From the IMG/VR virus record IMGVR_UViG_3300018465_000007, positions 1 to 42,385 of that record: DNA of 42,385 nt; one strand, written 5' to 3'. The stretch is from a virus. Shown one piece after another: positions 33,273 through 41,298 of this stretch. Both the position numbers and the translations under genes were made by a program. The notes beneath the pieces were generated by a model. It made no database searches, was not told the origin of the DNA, and was given only the letters and a program-made list of their open reading frames with translations. How positions within the stretch are numbered: the first letter of the stretch is position 1; each line of letters starts with the position of its first letter.

Positions 33273-34359
33273 CGTCCAGTTCTTTGTTCCCGAGGTCGGG
33301 GACCAGATGGGCCTCAAGAGGTCAATCGAGGTTTTCGAGAACAAGGAGTTTGAGCCTGACCTCATCTACATGACCGGCGACACGGGCAGCATTTCCTTCG
33401 CGGCAAATGTAATCCCTGAGGATATGCCGTTTCTGGCATATGTTCCAATCGAGGGTGAGCCCTTGATGAACTCGTCGTGGCGGGCTCTGCTGAGCCACAT
33501 CGACTTTTTCACGTGCTCCGAGTACGGAGTCACGACGGTCAAGAACAGCATCAACAAGGATATCGACTTCGTTTACCACGGCGTTGACAGGGAGTTGTAC
33601 TCACCGCTCAGCGACGAGGAACGAAGCGAGTACCGCGAGCGGCTGGGATGGGACGGTAAGTTCGTAGTTACTTCGGTCGCGCAGAACGTTCGTCGCAAGC
33701 AGTTGACACGCCTCATCGAGGCGGTCGCCATTCTCAAGCACAGGTACAATCAGCGCAACATTCTCCTTTACCTCCACACCGTCCCATTCCAGAACCACTG
33801 GCTTGAGGGCTGGAACCTCCCTGAGGTTGCGACAGCCTTCGGCGTCAATCAGGAAGTTGTCTTCAATCCGATGATGGACGGCTTCGGGAAGGGTGTCCCC
33901 GAGAGAGGGGACATGGACGTACCGGGGCTGCGTGAACTTGTTGGCTCTGCTGACCTGTTCGTCCTGCCTTCACAGGTCGAGGGCTTCGGCCTTCCGATTG
34001 TCGAGTCTATGGCGGTCGGGACACCGGTTCTAGTAACAAAGTACGCCGCTGGCTGGGAAGTCGCCAAGTCTGGTGGCGGTGTAGGCATTCCGGTCTACGA
34101 CTGGGAAATCCACAAGAGCGGAACGCGCTACGCAAATGTATCCCCGGAAGAACTCGCCAAGAACATCCTTGGACTCAAGCGCGACCCTCGCAAGTTGGCT
34201 CGCATGAGGGCGCAGGGCCTCGAAGCCGTGCCGCAGTTCGACTGGTCAAAGTTTGAGGAATACGTCGTTGCCAAGGCTCAAGAGGTCCGCTCCCGGCATG
34301 AGGCAGGGACAGTCGTATCGGCAGAGGTCAGTCAGGGGCGGGAGGAAGCCGGGTCGTAG
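33121..34359 (+). CDS. GT-B fold glycosyltransferase (GT4-like)
   Basis: 412 residues from TTG 33121, which has GGAG six bases upstream; the GTG at 33106 is the alternative. M-K-V-L-M-M-G-D-S-P opens a Rossmann domain; the C-terminal domain shows V-A-Q-N-V-R-R-K-Q, L-F-V-L-P-S-Q-V-E-G-F-G-L-P-I-V-E-S-M-A (E-x7-E) and V-G-T-P-V-L-V-T. It should transfer a sugar from an NDP-sugar. Inside the head cassette, the likely target is a capsid or tail protein, as reported for some actinophages. Confidence 0.9.
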   Translation: MKVLMMGDSPLAKTGFGRVNQKAMEAFLRQGWTVASVTGLMTSLPEDRPNNVQFFVPEVGDQMGLKRSIEVFENKEFEPDLIYMTGDTGSISFAANVIPEDMPFLAYVPIEGEPLMNSSWRALLSHIDFFTCSEYGVTTVKNSINKDIDFVYHGVDRELYSPLSDEERSEYRERLGWDGKFVVTSVAQNVRRKQLTRLIEAVAILKHRYNQRNILLYLHTVPFQNHWLEGWNLPEVATAFGVNQEVVFNPMMDGFGKGVPERGDMDVPGLRELVGSADLFVLPSQVEGFGLPIVESMAVGTPVLVTKYAAGWEVAKSGGGVGIPVYDWEIHKSGTRYANVSPEELAKNILGLKRDPRKLARMRAQGLEAVPQFDWSKFEEYVVAKAQEVRSRHEAGTVVSAEVSQGREEAGS

Positions 34360-34528
34360 GCCCGGATACTTCGAGCGCCTTCGTCTGGCTATGGCCGACC
34401 AGAGGCGCATGCTCTCGCTTACATCCAAGGCTCGCCTGACCGCTGCTAGTCGTCGGTCGGCATCTCGGCAGGGTTCACTCCTGCGCAGAACCAAGCGCAA
34501 GCGTAGCCGCCTGCTAAGGAAGTCCTAA
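34298..34528 (+). CDS. Small highly basic protein (start uncertain)
   Basis: A frame of up to 91 residues rich in Arg/Lys/Ser overlaps the end of the glycosyltransferase gene. ATG 34298 gives 76 residues, and ATG 34391 gives 45 (MADQRRMLSLTSK...). No start has a convincing SD. The C-terminus R-R-T-K-R-K-R-S-R-L-L-R-K-S suggests nucleic-acid binding. Ends one base into the next gene. Confidence 0.5.
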   Translation: MRQGQSYRQRSVRGGRKPGRRPGYFERLRLAMADQRRMLSLTSKARLTAASRRSASRQGSLLRRTKRKRSRLLRKS

Positions 34529-35100
34529 TGGCTCAACTCATCACTGCTGAATACTTCCAAGAGCAGATGGCAACTCTCGGACTCAAGTCCACGTTCTCGC
34601 CTAGCGCCTACGTCATGGACACACTCATCACTGAGGCGTCTGATTGGGTCGAGGCGTATTGCGACCGCAAGTTCGAGTTGCAGGAAGTCACAGAAACAAA
34701 GTACGGACCAGTCCGTCCAGACCGTCGCTACGTGGCCGACTACTACCCTGTAGTGTCGGTCACTTCTGTTTACTGGGACAACGAGACTGGCCAGAACGGC
34801 TCGTTCGCAACTGACCAGTTCCGTTCTCGTCTTGGTGGCATCATCGAGTGGAAGTCGGCACTGCCGAACGGTGCGATGTATGCCGGTTACTGGTACCCGG
34901 AAATCTTCTACACAATCACCTACGTGACGGGCTACAGCGTCATCCCGTCCAACGTCCAGCGCGCAACCGCGTTGAAGATTGCCGTCCTGTTGCAGCCTCA
35001 GTATCAGGGTCCTCAGGAGCGCGAGGTCTTCATGGTTACGAACCTCGAAGCCCTCATCATTGACCTGTTGGAGCCGTTCAGGAGAGAGAGGCTCGGATAA
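34528..35100 (+). CDS. Head-tail connector (gp6-like)
   Basis: 190 residues. Pattern of the DNA-packaging adaptor family: an N-terminal helical Y-F-Q-E-Q-M, D-T-L-I-T-E-A-S-D-W-V-E-A-Y-C-D-R-K-F, then a long beta insertion and C-terminal helices (A-T-A-L-K-I-A-V-L-L). Position directly after the head genes supports it. Confidence 0.78.
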   Translation: MAQLITAEYFQEQMATLGLKSTFSPSAYVMDTLITEASDWVEAYCDRKFELQEVTETKYGPVRPDRRYVADYYPVVSVTSVYWDNETGQNGSFATDQFRSRLGGIIEWKSALPNGAMYAGYWYPEIFYTITYVTGYSVIPSNVQRATALKIAVLLQPQYQGPQEREVFMVTNLEALIIDLLEPFRRERLG

Positions 35101-35624
35101 TGCCTATCAGCATCACCGTCAAGGTAACCGGCCTCCCGCAGGCTAGGGCGATGGTGAAGCGGGTGGTGGACATCGCCAATGACAAGGACGCGGCATCATT
35201 CAAGGCCCTGAACAAGGTTGCGGATGTTTTCGATAAGAACTTCGCATCCGAGGGTTCTGATGTTGGCGGCTGGGCAGACCTTGCGGAGCGCACGGTCCGC
35301 GACCGTGAGGCGCAAGGCTTTGGTGGCGAGCACCCAATCCTCATCCGCTACGGCGACCTGAGGCGCATCGCCGCAACGTCACTCAAGACCGTGAAGCGAG
35401 AGACTCGCTTGTCAGCGAGCGATGCGCGCGGAAGCACCATCAACGTCGCCGTCAAGGTGACTGATGGCCGTATGGAAGTTGTCGGTACCGGTGAGAAGGC
35501 GATGAACCAAATCCCGGGCCAGAACCGACCAGCACGTCCGTTCTGGTACGTCAACAACAACGTAGAGAACGCGGCAAGGGACGGCGTTGTCGATTACATC
35601 GCTGATGAACTCAGGAGACTTTAG
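35100..35624 (+). CDS. Virion morphogenesis / tail-completion protein (gpG/gpS-like)
   Basis: 174 residues. G-W-A-D-L-A-E-R-T-V-R-D-R, then H-P-I-L-I-R-Y-G-D-L-R-R and I-P-G-Q-N-R-P-A-R-P-F-W-Y-V, a pattern of phage virion-morphogenesis proteins (L-x-x-T-G-x-L-r ... R-P-F-L). Acts at the head-tail joint. ATG overlaps the previous stop (TAATG). Confidence 0.75.
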   Translation: MPISITVKVTGLPQARAMVKRVVDIANDKDAASFKALNKVADVFDKNFASEGSDVGGWADLAERTVRDREAQGFGGEHPILIRYGDLRRIAATSLKTVKRETRLSASDARGSTINVAVKVTDGRMEVVGTGEKAMNQIPGQNRPARPFWYVNNNVENAARDGVVDYIADELRRL

Positions 35625-36100
35625 TGGAAAGTATCGTAGATGCCATTGTGGCAGAACTTGAGACGTTCCGCATCACTGAGGTCACAGGATGCGCCGACAT
35701 CATGACAATCGAGGCGGTTTACTGGGGCGACCCGGGCATCATCCCGGTCAACTCCTACCCGGCATTCACTGTGCAGCCCGTCAGGGACTTGCCAGACATC
35801 GAGACAACTGGTTACGAGGTCCGTGACCACGAAGTCCTTATCACGTTGCTCATTGACTCTCGTGCGTACTGGGATGCTAGCACCCTAGAGGCCACAGGAG
35901 ACAGGCAACTCGTACAAGTCATGGAGAGAGTACGCAACTGGTTCCGTACCGACCACAACCGCTCGCTGAGCGGACTGGACGGGACTAGGGAGGTTAGGGC
36001 CTCAGGCGTGGACTACATGATGCAAGTGCGTGGCTCGGTCATTGCCAAGTCCGCACAGGTCACGCTGACTGTCAACAAGCAGCGTCAGCGCGTACAGTAA
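35624..36100 (+). CDS. Tail terminator-like protein
   Basis: 158 residues, GTG start overlapping the previous stop. N-terminal helix, then P-A-F-T-V-Q-P, an E-V-R-D-H-E-V-L-I-T-L-L-I strand and a helix Q-L-V-Q-V-M-E-R-V-R-N-W; a layout typical of tail-terminator/minor tail U proteins placed just before the tail-tube gene. Assigned mainly by position and fold pattern. Confidence 0.65.
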   Translation: MESIVDAIVAELETFRITEVTGCADIMTIEAVYWGDPGIIPVNSYPAFTVQPVRDLPDIETTGYEVRDHEVLITLLIDSRAYWDASTLEATGDRQLVQVMERVRNWFRTDHNRSLSGLDGTREVRASGVDYMMQVRGSVIAKSAQVTLTVNKQRQRVQ

Positions 36101-36115
36101 AGAGGAAGCATAACT

Positions 36116-37066
36116 ATGGCCCTTGGCGCACTTGGCTACGTCGGATATGGAGTAGAGTCTGTCGAAGGCACTCAGGTCGCTCCGACCAAGTACCTCCCGG
36201 TATCCTCGTTCTCCTTTGAGGACTCCAACGACTTCATCGTGCCTGACCAGATTAGGCACAGCCGTGACCGTTACATCGCAATGGCGGCTCCGTACGCAGT
36301 CTCAGGCTCGATGGAGATGGAACTCATCCCTAACGGGGTGGCCCACCTTCTCAAGTCCGCGTTCGCGGCTACCATTGTCACGTCTGCATACGCAGGCGGC
36401 GGTTACCAGCACGTTATGACACCGGCATCTGCGGCTCCGACGTTTACGTTCGAGTCCAGTGCGGCTGACGTTCTCGTCATGCGCTACGGTGGCGTGCGTG
36501 TCAACACCATCGAAATCAAGGCAGCATTCGGAGAGATTGTTACGGCATCGTTCGGACTCGAAGGAGTCAACCGTGTCAAGCAGGGTTCGGCCAACACGCC
36601 GACCTATGTGGACACCGTACCGTTCCACTTCTCGGGCGCTGACCTCAAGGTCGCTGGCGGAACGCTCCTGACCACGGTCAAGGACTTCACGTTCGGCGTC
36701 AACAACAACATCGAGCGCGTCGGTACGCTCCGCAAGACTCGTTCTTGGAAGCGTCTTGACTTGGGCATGCGTGAAGTAACTTTGGCCCTGACCATCGACT
36801 TCACGGACACGTCCGAGTACGACAGGTTCCTCAACGAAACCATCTTCGATGTTGACCTTCACATGGCGGGACCGATTGGAACCGGAATGGGCACCAACCC
36901 ATCCGTCCTCCGTATCCAAATCCCGAATGTTAGGTGGAACAAGGTCAACGTTCCGCTCGGCGCAGGCGACATGCTTGAGCAGGCGGTCGAGGCCCTGATT
37001 GTCGCTCCTATCGGTGGCGACATCTTCACCGCGACACTCGTCAACGACGAGCCGACCGTACCGTAA
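36116..37066 (+). CDS. Major tail (tube) protein
   Basis: 316 residues. G-Y-V-G-Y-G-V-E-S-V-E-G-T near the N-terminus, then a beta-rich body with strands such as G-S-M-E-M-E-L and V-T-L-A-L-T-I-D-F-T, the usual pattern for phage tail-tube proteins that start with G-x-E-x-x-Y-G-T. Located between tail terminator and tail-assembly chaperones. Polymerises into the tail tube. Confidence 0.85.
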   Translation: MALGALGYVGYGVESVEGTQVAPTKYLPVSSFSFEDSNDFIVPDQIRHSRDRYIAMAAPYAVSGSMEMELIPNGVAHLLKSAFAATIVTSAYAGGGYQHVMTPASAAPTFTFESSAADVLVMRYGGVRVNTIEIKAAFGEIVTASFGLEGVNRVKQGSANTPTYVDTVPFHFSGADLKVAGGTLLTTVKDFTFGVNNNIERVGTLRKTRSWKRLDLGMREVTLALTIDFTDTSEYDRFLNETIFDVDLHMAGPIGTGMGTNPSVLRIQIPNVRWNKVNVPLGAGDMLEQAVEALIVAPIGGDIFTATLVNDEPTVP

Positions 37067-37086
37067 GGTCCATAGCGTTCTGTTTG

Positions 37087-37116
37087 CCCGAACGGTACAA
37101 ATCTGTATCGTTCGGG
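37087..37116 (+). terminator. Hairpin after the major tail gene
   Basis: CCCGAACG / CGTTCGGG with inner TACA / TGTA pairs, at least 12 pairs in all. No U-run, so probably an attenuator or mRNA-stabilising structure. A second hairpin GCCCC-ATCA-GGGGC (37136-37149) lies just before the next SD. Confidence 0.6.
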
Positions 37117-37166
37117 TGAACGAACGACACCACTAGCCCCATCAGGGGCAGGGAGAAGGAAATACA

Positions 37167-37502
37167 ATGGGTATCCTCCGTAGGGCGTCCACCGAAACCA
37201 AGACAATCATGTTGGACGAGTCCGACTCAATCACCGTCCGCGCTGACATCTCGAAGCGCGAGTTCAACGCACTCGTCGCGCACATGCCGAACAAGGCTGA
37301 TGGTGCGCAGATGACCATTGTCGAGACGACCGAGTTTACCGCTCAGTTGTTCGACGTTCTCGTCCTTGGCTGGACCCTCGCTGAGGGTAAGCCGTCTATC
37401 GAGGACTACGAAGACCTCTCCGCAGAGGCAGCAACGGCTATCGACGCCGCTCTCGCTGAGCACTTCGAGTCTCTCCTTCCGTCGAGCGCCGAGGGAAAGT
37501 AG
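37167..37502 (+). CDS. Tail assembly chaperone, short form (gpG-like)
   Basis: 111 residues, acidic alpha-helical (S-I-T-V-R-A-D-I-S-K-R-E-F-N ... Q-L-F-D-V-L-V-L-G-W). Lies between tail tube and tape-measure genes. Its last sense codons G-G-A-A-A-G before TAG form a slippery site giving a longer fusion; the short form is the main product in this family. Confidence 0.82.
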   Translation: MGILRRASTETKTIMLDESDSITVRADISKREFNALVAHMPNKADGAQMTIVETTEFTAQLFDVLVLGWTLAEGKPSIEDYEDLSAEAATAIDAALAEHFESLLPSSAEGK

Positions 37503-37801
37503 CCTTCGACCTAGCGCGCCAGCATGCGATGGGTAACCGCACGGACAACGTTCGTCGTCGTAACCCTCGTCTCGCTAGGGCGTTTGAACTCTACTTGCAG
37601 TGCAGAACGGTCCAGTTGTTCCACATCCGTGTGGAGAAGGACCGTGGCAAGCGAGTCGAGAACAAGGTGACAGAGTTTGTCACTGGCTACTCACAACTCC
37701 CTGAGGCTGGCGGGGTCCTAGACCAACCAGTATGGGTAATGGCAGTTTTCGAGCAGTTTAGGGCTGGCGAGAACGCAGTTGCCGCAAAGACACTCTCGTA
37801 A
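37167..37801 (+). CDS. Tail assembly chaperone, -1 frameshift fusion (gpGT-like)
   Basis: The slippery heptamer G-GGA-AAG (37493-37499) lies right at the stop codon of the short form. After a -1 slip, reading continues GTA-GCC-TTC-GAC with no stop until 37801, adding 100 residues (V-A-F-D-L-A-R-Q-H-A-M-G ...) for a total of 211. The second frame has no good SD of its own at ATG 37529. Programmed frameshifting here is conserved among long-tailed phages; the fusion helps wrap the tape measure. Confidence 0.8.
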
Positions 37802-37814
37802 GGGGAAATCCCAC

Positions 37815-37907
37815 ATGGCCCATGCTCGTATCATCATCTATTGCGATACCGCAACATTTGATGGTACGGGCGTGGGCCTCCTTTTTCATGTAAGGCGCTA
37901 TGTCTAG
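37815..37907 (+). CDS. Tiny hypothetical protein (30 aa)
   Basis: ATG 37815 after AAGGGGAAATCCCAC; it ends in a TAG inside the first codons of the tape-measure gene. Reads MAHARIIIYCDTATFDGTGV then L-L-F-H-V-R-R-Y-V. Plausible SD and overlap, but too short to be sure. Confidence 0.45.
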   Translation: MAHARIIIYCDTATFDGTGVGLLFHVRRYV

Positions 37908-40900
37908 TCTGAGCGATATCACCCTTGTTATCAAGGTCATCACGGACGCTACACCGGTCGATAGGCTCAACTCGTCTATCTCCCGTATGGACCGCACTTC
38001 CGGCCAGATGGGTCAGACGATTGGCCGTCTCAACCGCTCTATCTCTCCGTTGCAGAACCACTTTGCGGGCCTGTCTGACAAGTTGGGCATGGCAGAGCGC
38101 AAGATGGACGCCGTGTTCCGTGCTGGTGTCCACCTGCAGGCAATGGGCCGCGACCTCATGGGTGTTGGCCGTGACATTGCCGGTTTCGCTCAGAACATCG
38201 TAGAAACATACGCCGAGTACGACTTCATCCTTCGTCAGGCTTCCTTGGCCTTGAACACGAATGTTACGTGGACGAAGAAGTTGGACAAGGCCATTCAGGA
38301 CACGGCAATCACGCTCGGTAAGTTCAAGCCGACAGAAGTTGCTGCTGCCTTCCGTATTTGGGGTGCCGCTACCGGTGAGGTAATCGACTCAGAGACGAAG
38401 TTGGCGCGCGTCACGCAGACTGTCAAGGACATCATGATGGCTACCGCTATGGTCGGCGGCTCGCTTGAGTCTAACTTGCAGGGCGTCTACGGTGTCACTC
38501 AGCAGTATAACCTTGGACTGGATAAGGCCGGGTATGTGACAAAGGTTCTGTCGCTCTTGACGGAGCGTACAGCCCTCAACTTCGGTGACCTCGCCTCCGC
38601 GTTCGTCTACGCTGGTTCCTACACTGGCGCAATCGGCGTCAAGTTCGAAGACGTTGCTCAGGCCCTTGGTGTCATGGCTGACGCAGGCTTCCGTGGCTCT
38701 AAGGCCGGTCGTGGACTCTCGATGTTCTTTGAGGGCATCACGGCTCCGTCTGGACCGGCTAAGAAGGCCCTCGACAAGTTGGCTAAGTCTATGGGCGCTG
38801 TCTCATGGAAGAAGTGGATTTTCCCGAAGGGCGAGTTCAAGGGCATGCGCGACCTCATCACAAAGATGTCGGGTGCCCTTGAGAAGATGACTCCTGTCCA
38901 GCGTGCTGCGTTCCTCGCTCAGGCTGGCTCGAACAACGCTGTTCGTGCGGCCATCCCGCTCATCAACCAGCAGATTGCCCTTTGGGACAAGCAGCGCAAG
39001 TCAGGCGAGAAGTTGACTTCCATCCTTGACGAGCAGAAGTACAGCCTCAAGACGGCTGATGCGTTCTTCTCGCAGATGTCCACATCGTTCCTTGAGTCGT
39101 TTGATGCCGTCATCGGTGCGTTCAGCAACTCCTTCTTCCCAATCATTCAGATGATTGCCATTCAAATCATGAAGTTTGCTGGACCAGTCCTTGATACCGC
39201 AAAGGCTGCCCTCAAGGACTTGGCTGCGTGGATGGAGGCCAACCCGGCGTTCACTGAGTTGGTTGTCAAGATTGGCGCTATCGCGGCGGTAGTCCTGACG
39301 CTCTCCGGTGCATTCCTCGTCGCGCTCGGCACGATGGCATTCTTCTACTCCAACATCATCCTGCTCGGCGCTGGCCTTGTTCCGCTTGTCTCGATGTTTG
39401 CGACACTGGCCCTCGTCTTTGCGGGCTTTGCTGTCAAGGTTGCTACGAATGCTGGCGGCATCTCTGATGCGCTGCTCAACCTGTTCAATGCCTTCAAGCG
39501 CATCTTCGACATCATGATGGGCGGCAAGGACGGCGCACAGGTTTTGAAGGACGTTGCCGGTGGCATCAACGATATCGTCAACTCTGGCATCAAGATTGTT
39601 GCCGACGCCATCAACGCAATCGCAGACGCGCTCAACCAGTTGACTCCGGAACAGGTCGGCATTATCCGTGATGTCGGCGCTGCGTTGCTCGCTATCGTCC
39701 TGCTCAACCGTGGCCTTGGGCTCGTTGCTGGTGCCCTTGGCGGCATCGTCACGAGCATTCTCGGGCTCGGCAGCATCACGAAGTTGATTGGCATTGGCCA
39801 GAAGGTCATCCTTCCGTTCGTCGGCGGCTTCCTTGCTCTTGGTGGAGTTGTCGCCAGAGTCATCGGCCTCATCGCGGCATTCGTCGGTGGCCTTACGCCT
39901 GTCGGCTGGGTCATCATGGGCATCATCGCTGCAATCACGGCGTTCGTTGCTGCGTACCAGACTAACTTCATGGGCTTCAAGGACTTCATCGACGGCCTCA
40001 TCGTCTGGTTCCAGACCGAACTTCCGGGCGCTATCAACGAGGCTATGGCCACAATCGGTACGATTGTTGGTCAGATTTTGAACCCAATCACCGAAAAGTT
40101 GCCTAGGATTATCGAGTTCTTCCAAGGCATCCTTGACTCTCTCGCTGAGAACTGGGTTCCTGTTCTTGAGCACCTTGCTGAGGTCGCTACCGGCGTCTTC
40201 ACAAACATTCAGACGGTCATCGGTGAGGTTGTCGCTCAGGTCATGGAGCACGTCGGCCCGCTCGTTGATGAACTGGCCAAGTTGGGCAATGTCATCTACG
40301 AGTTCATCGGACCGGCATGGAATGCCCTTGTGACAATCGTTGGTGCCGTGCTCGGCGCGGTCATCAAGGCTGTTGTTGATTTCGTCAACTGGATTGCTCC
40401 TTACGTTCAGGGCTTTGTTGACTTCTTCCTTCGTACGTTCGGTGCGCTCGCTGAGGGCGTCATCCGCGCGGTTGGAAACTTCATCTCTTGGGTTCTGGAC
40501 GCCATCAAGGCTTTCGTCAAGTTGCTCAACGGCATCATCACAACCTTCACTGGTTTGCTGACCGGCAACTGGGACAAGGTTTGGGAGGGGCTCGGAACCA
40601 TCGTCGGGGCGTTTGTTGACGCCGTGACCGGCTTCATCCGCCTTGTTATCGACTCCATCACGAACATCATCAGGACTGGTCTTGGCATCGTGACCGGCAT
40701 CTTCGAGGGCATCTTCGGCTTGAAGCCGGGTTCTATCCTCGCAACGGTCGGCTCGTTCATCTCCACGTTCATCACGAACATTGGGAAGTTCATCACTGAT
40801 GTCACGACCAACATCGGCAAGTTGCCCGACAAGATGATTTCGATTGGCAAGGACGTTGTGCTCGGCCTGTGGGAGGGCATCAAGTCCATGTTCAACTGGA

Positions 40901-41298
40901 TGGTCAACAAGATTACGGACTTCATCTCCGACGTAATCCCGGGTCCTATCAAGGACTTCCTTGGCATCCAGTCACCGTCTAAGTTGATGGCGGGCATCGG
41001 AACGAATATCGTTGACGGCCTCGCAATCGGTATCTCCAAGAACAACGCAGCGTATGATGCGATGCTGGCTCAGGCTACGGCCATCAGCAGCGTCGGTGCA
41101 GAACTCGCTGCCGGAACATTCTCCGTAGCACCAGTTTCACTGTCTACGTCGTCTGATGCGACAAGGACAGTCAACCTCAATGTTGACGTTACTTCCGGCG
41201 ACGGAAGTGTCAGCGGACTCGACATGAGCACGCTCGCGGACCTCATCACAGGCTCCGATATGGTTCGTGCTCTTGAGCATATGGCAAGTGTGGACTAA
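37900..41298 (+). CDS. Tape measure protein
   Basis: 1132 residues, the longest gene. N-terminal 200 residues helical with the TP901/phage-tail-tape-measure core (G-V-T-Q-Q-Y-N, L-T-E-R-T-A-L-N-F-G-D-L-A-S-A-F, G-R-G-L-S-M-F-F). Then many hydrophobic helices (about 400-720), repeated V-x-x-F-x-x-W-I segments, and a C-terminal S-P-S-K-L-M-A-G-I-G region common in these proteins. Sets tail length; about 1.5 angstrom per residue implies a tail near 170 nm. Confidence 0.95.
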   Translation: MSSLSDITLVIKVITDATPVDRLNSSISRMDRTSGQMGQTIGRLNRSISPLQNHFAGLSDKLGMAERKMDAVFRAGVHLQAMGRDLMGVGRDIAGFAQNIVETYAEYDFILRQASLALNTNVTWTKKLDKAIQDTAITLGKFKPTEVAAAFRIWGAATGEVIDSETKLARVTQTVKDIMMATAMVGGSLESNLQGVYGVTQQYNLGLDKAGYVTKVLSLLTERTALNFGDLASAFVYAGSYTGAIGVKFEDVAQALGVMADAGFRGSKAGRGLSMFFEGITAPSGPAKKALDKLAKSMGAVSWKKWIFPKGEFKGMRDLITKMSGALEKMTPVQRAAFLAQAGSNNAVRAAIPLINQQIALWDKQRKSGEKLTSILDEQKYSLKTADAFFSQMSTSFLESFDAVIGAFSNSFFPIIQMIAIQIMKFAGPVLDTAKAALKDLAAWMEANPAFTELVVKIGAIAAVVLTLSGAFLVALGTMAFFYSNIILLGAGLVPLVSMFATLALVFAGFAVKVATNAGGISDALLNLFNAFKRIFDIMMGGKDGAQVLKDVAGGINDIVNSGIKIVADAINAIADALNQLTPEQVGIIRDVGAALLAIVLLNRGLGLVAGALGGIVTSILGLGSITKLIGIGQKVILPFVGGFLALGGVVARVIGLIAAFVGGLTPVGWVIMGIIAAITAFVAAYQTNFMGFKDFIDGLIVWFQTELPGAINEAMATIGTIVGQILNPITEKLPRIIEFFQGILDSLAENWVPVLEHLAEVATGVFTNIQTVIGEVVAQVMEHVGPLVDELAKLGNVIYEFIGPAWNALVTIVGAVLGAVIKAVVDFVNWIAPYVQGFVDFFLRTFGALAEGVIRAVGNFISWVLDAIKAFVKLLNGIITTFTGLLTGNWDKVWEGLGTIVGAFVDAVTGFIRLVIDSITNIIRTGLGIVTGIFEGIFGLKPGSILATVGSFISTFITNIGKFITDVTTNIGKLPDKMISIGKDVVLGLWEGIKSMFNWMVNKITDFISDVIPGPIKDFLGIQSPSKLMAGIGTNIVDGLAIGISKNNAAYDAMLAQATAISSVGAELAAGTFSVAPVSLSTSSDATRTVNLNVDVTSGDGSVSGLDMSTLADLITGSDMVRALEHMASVD

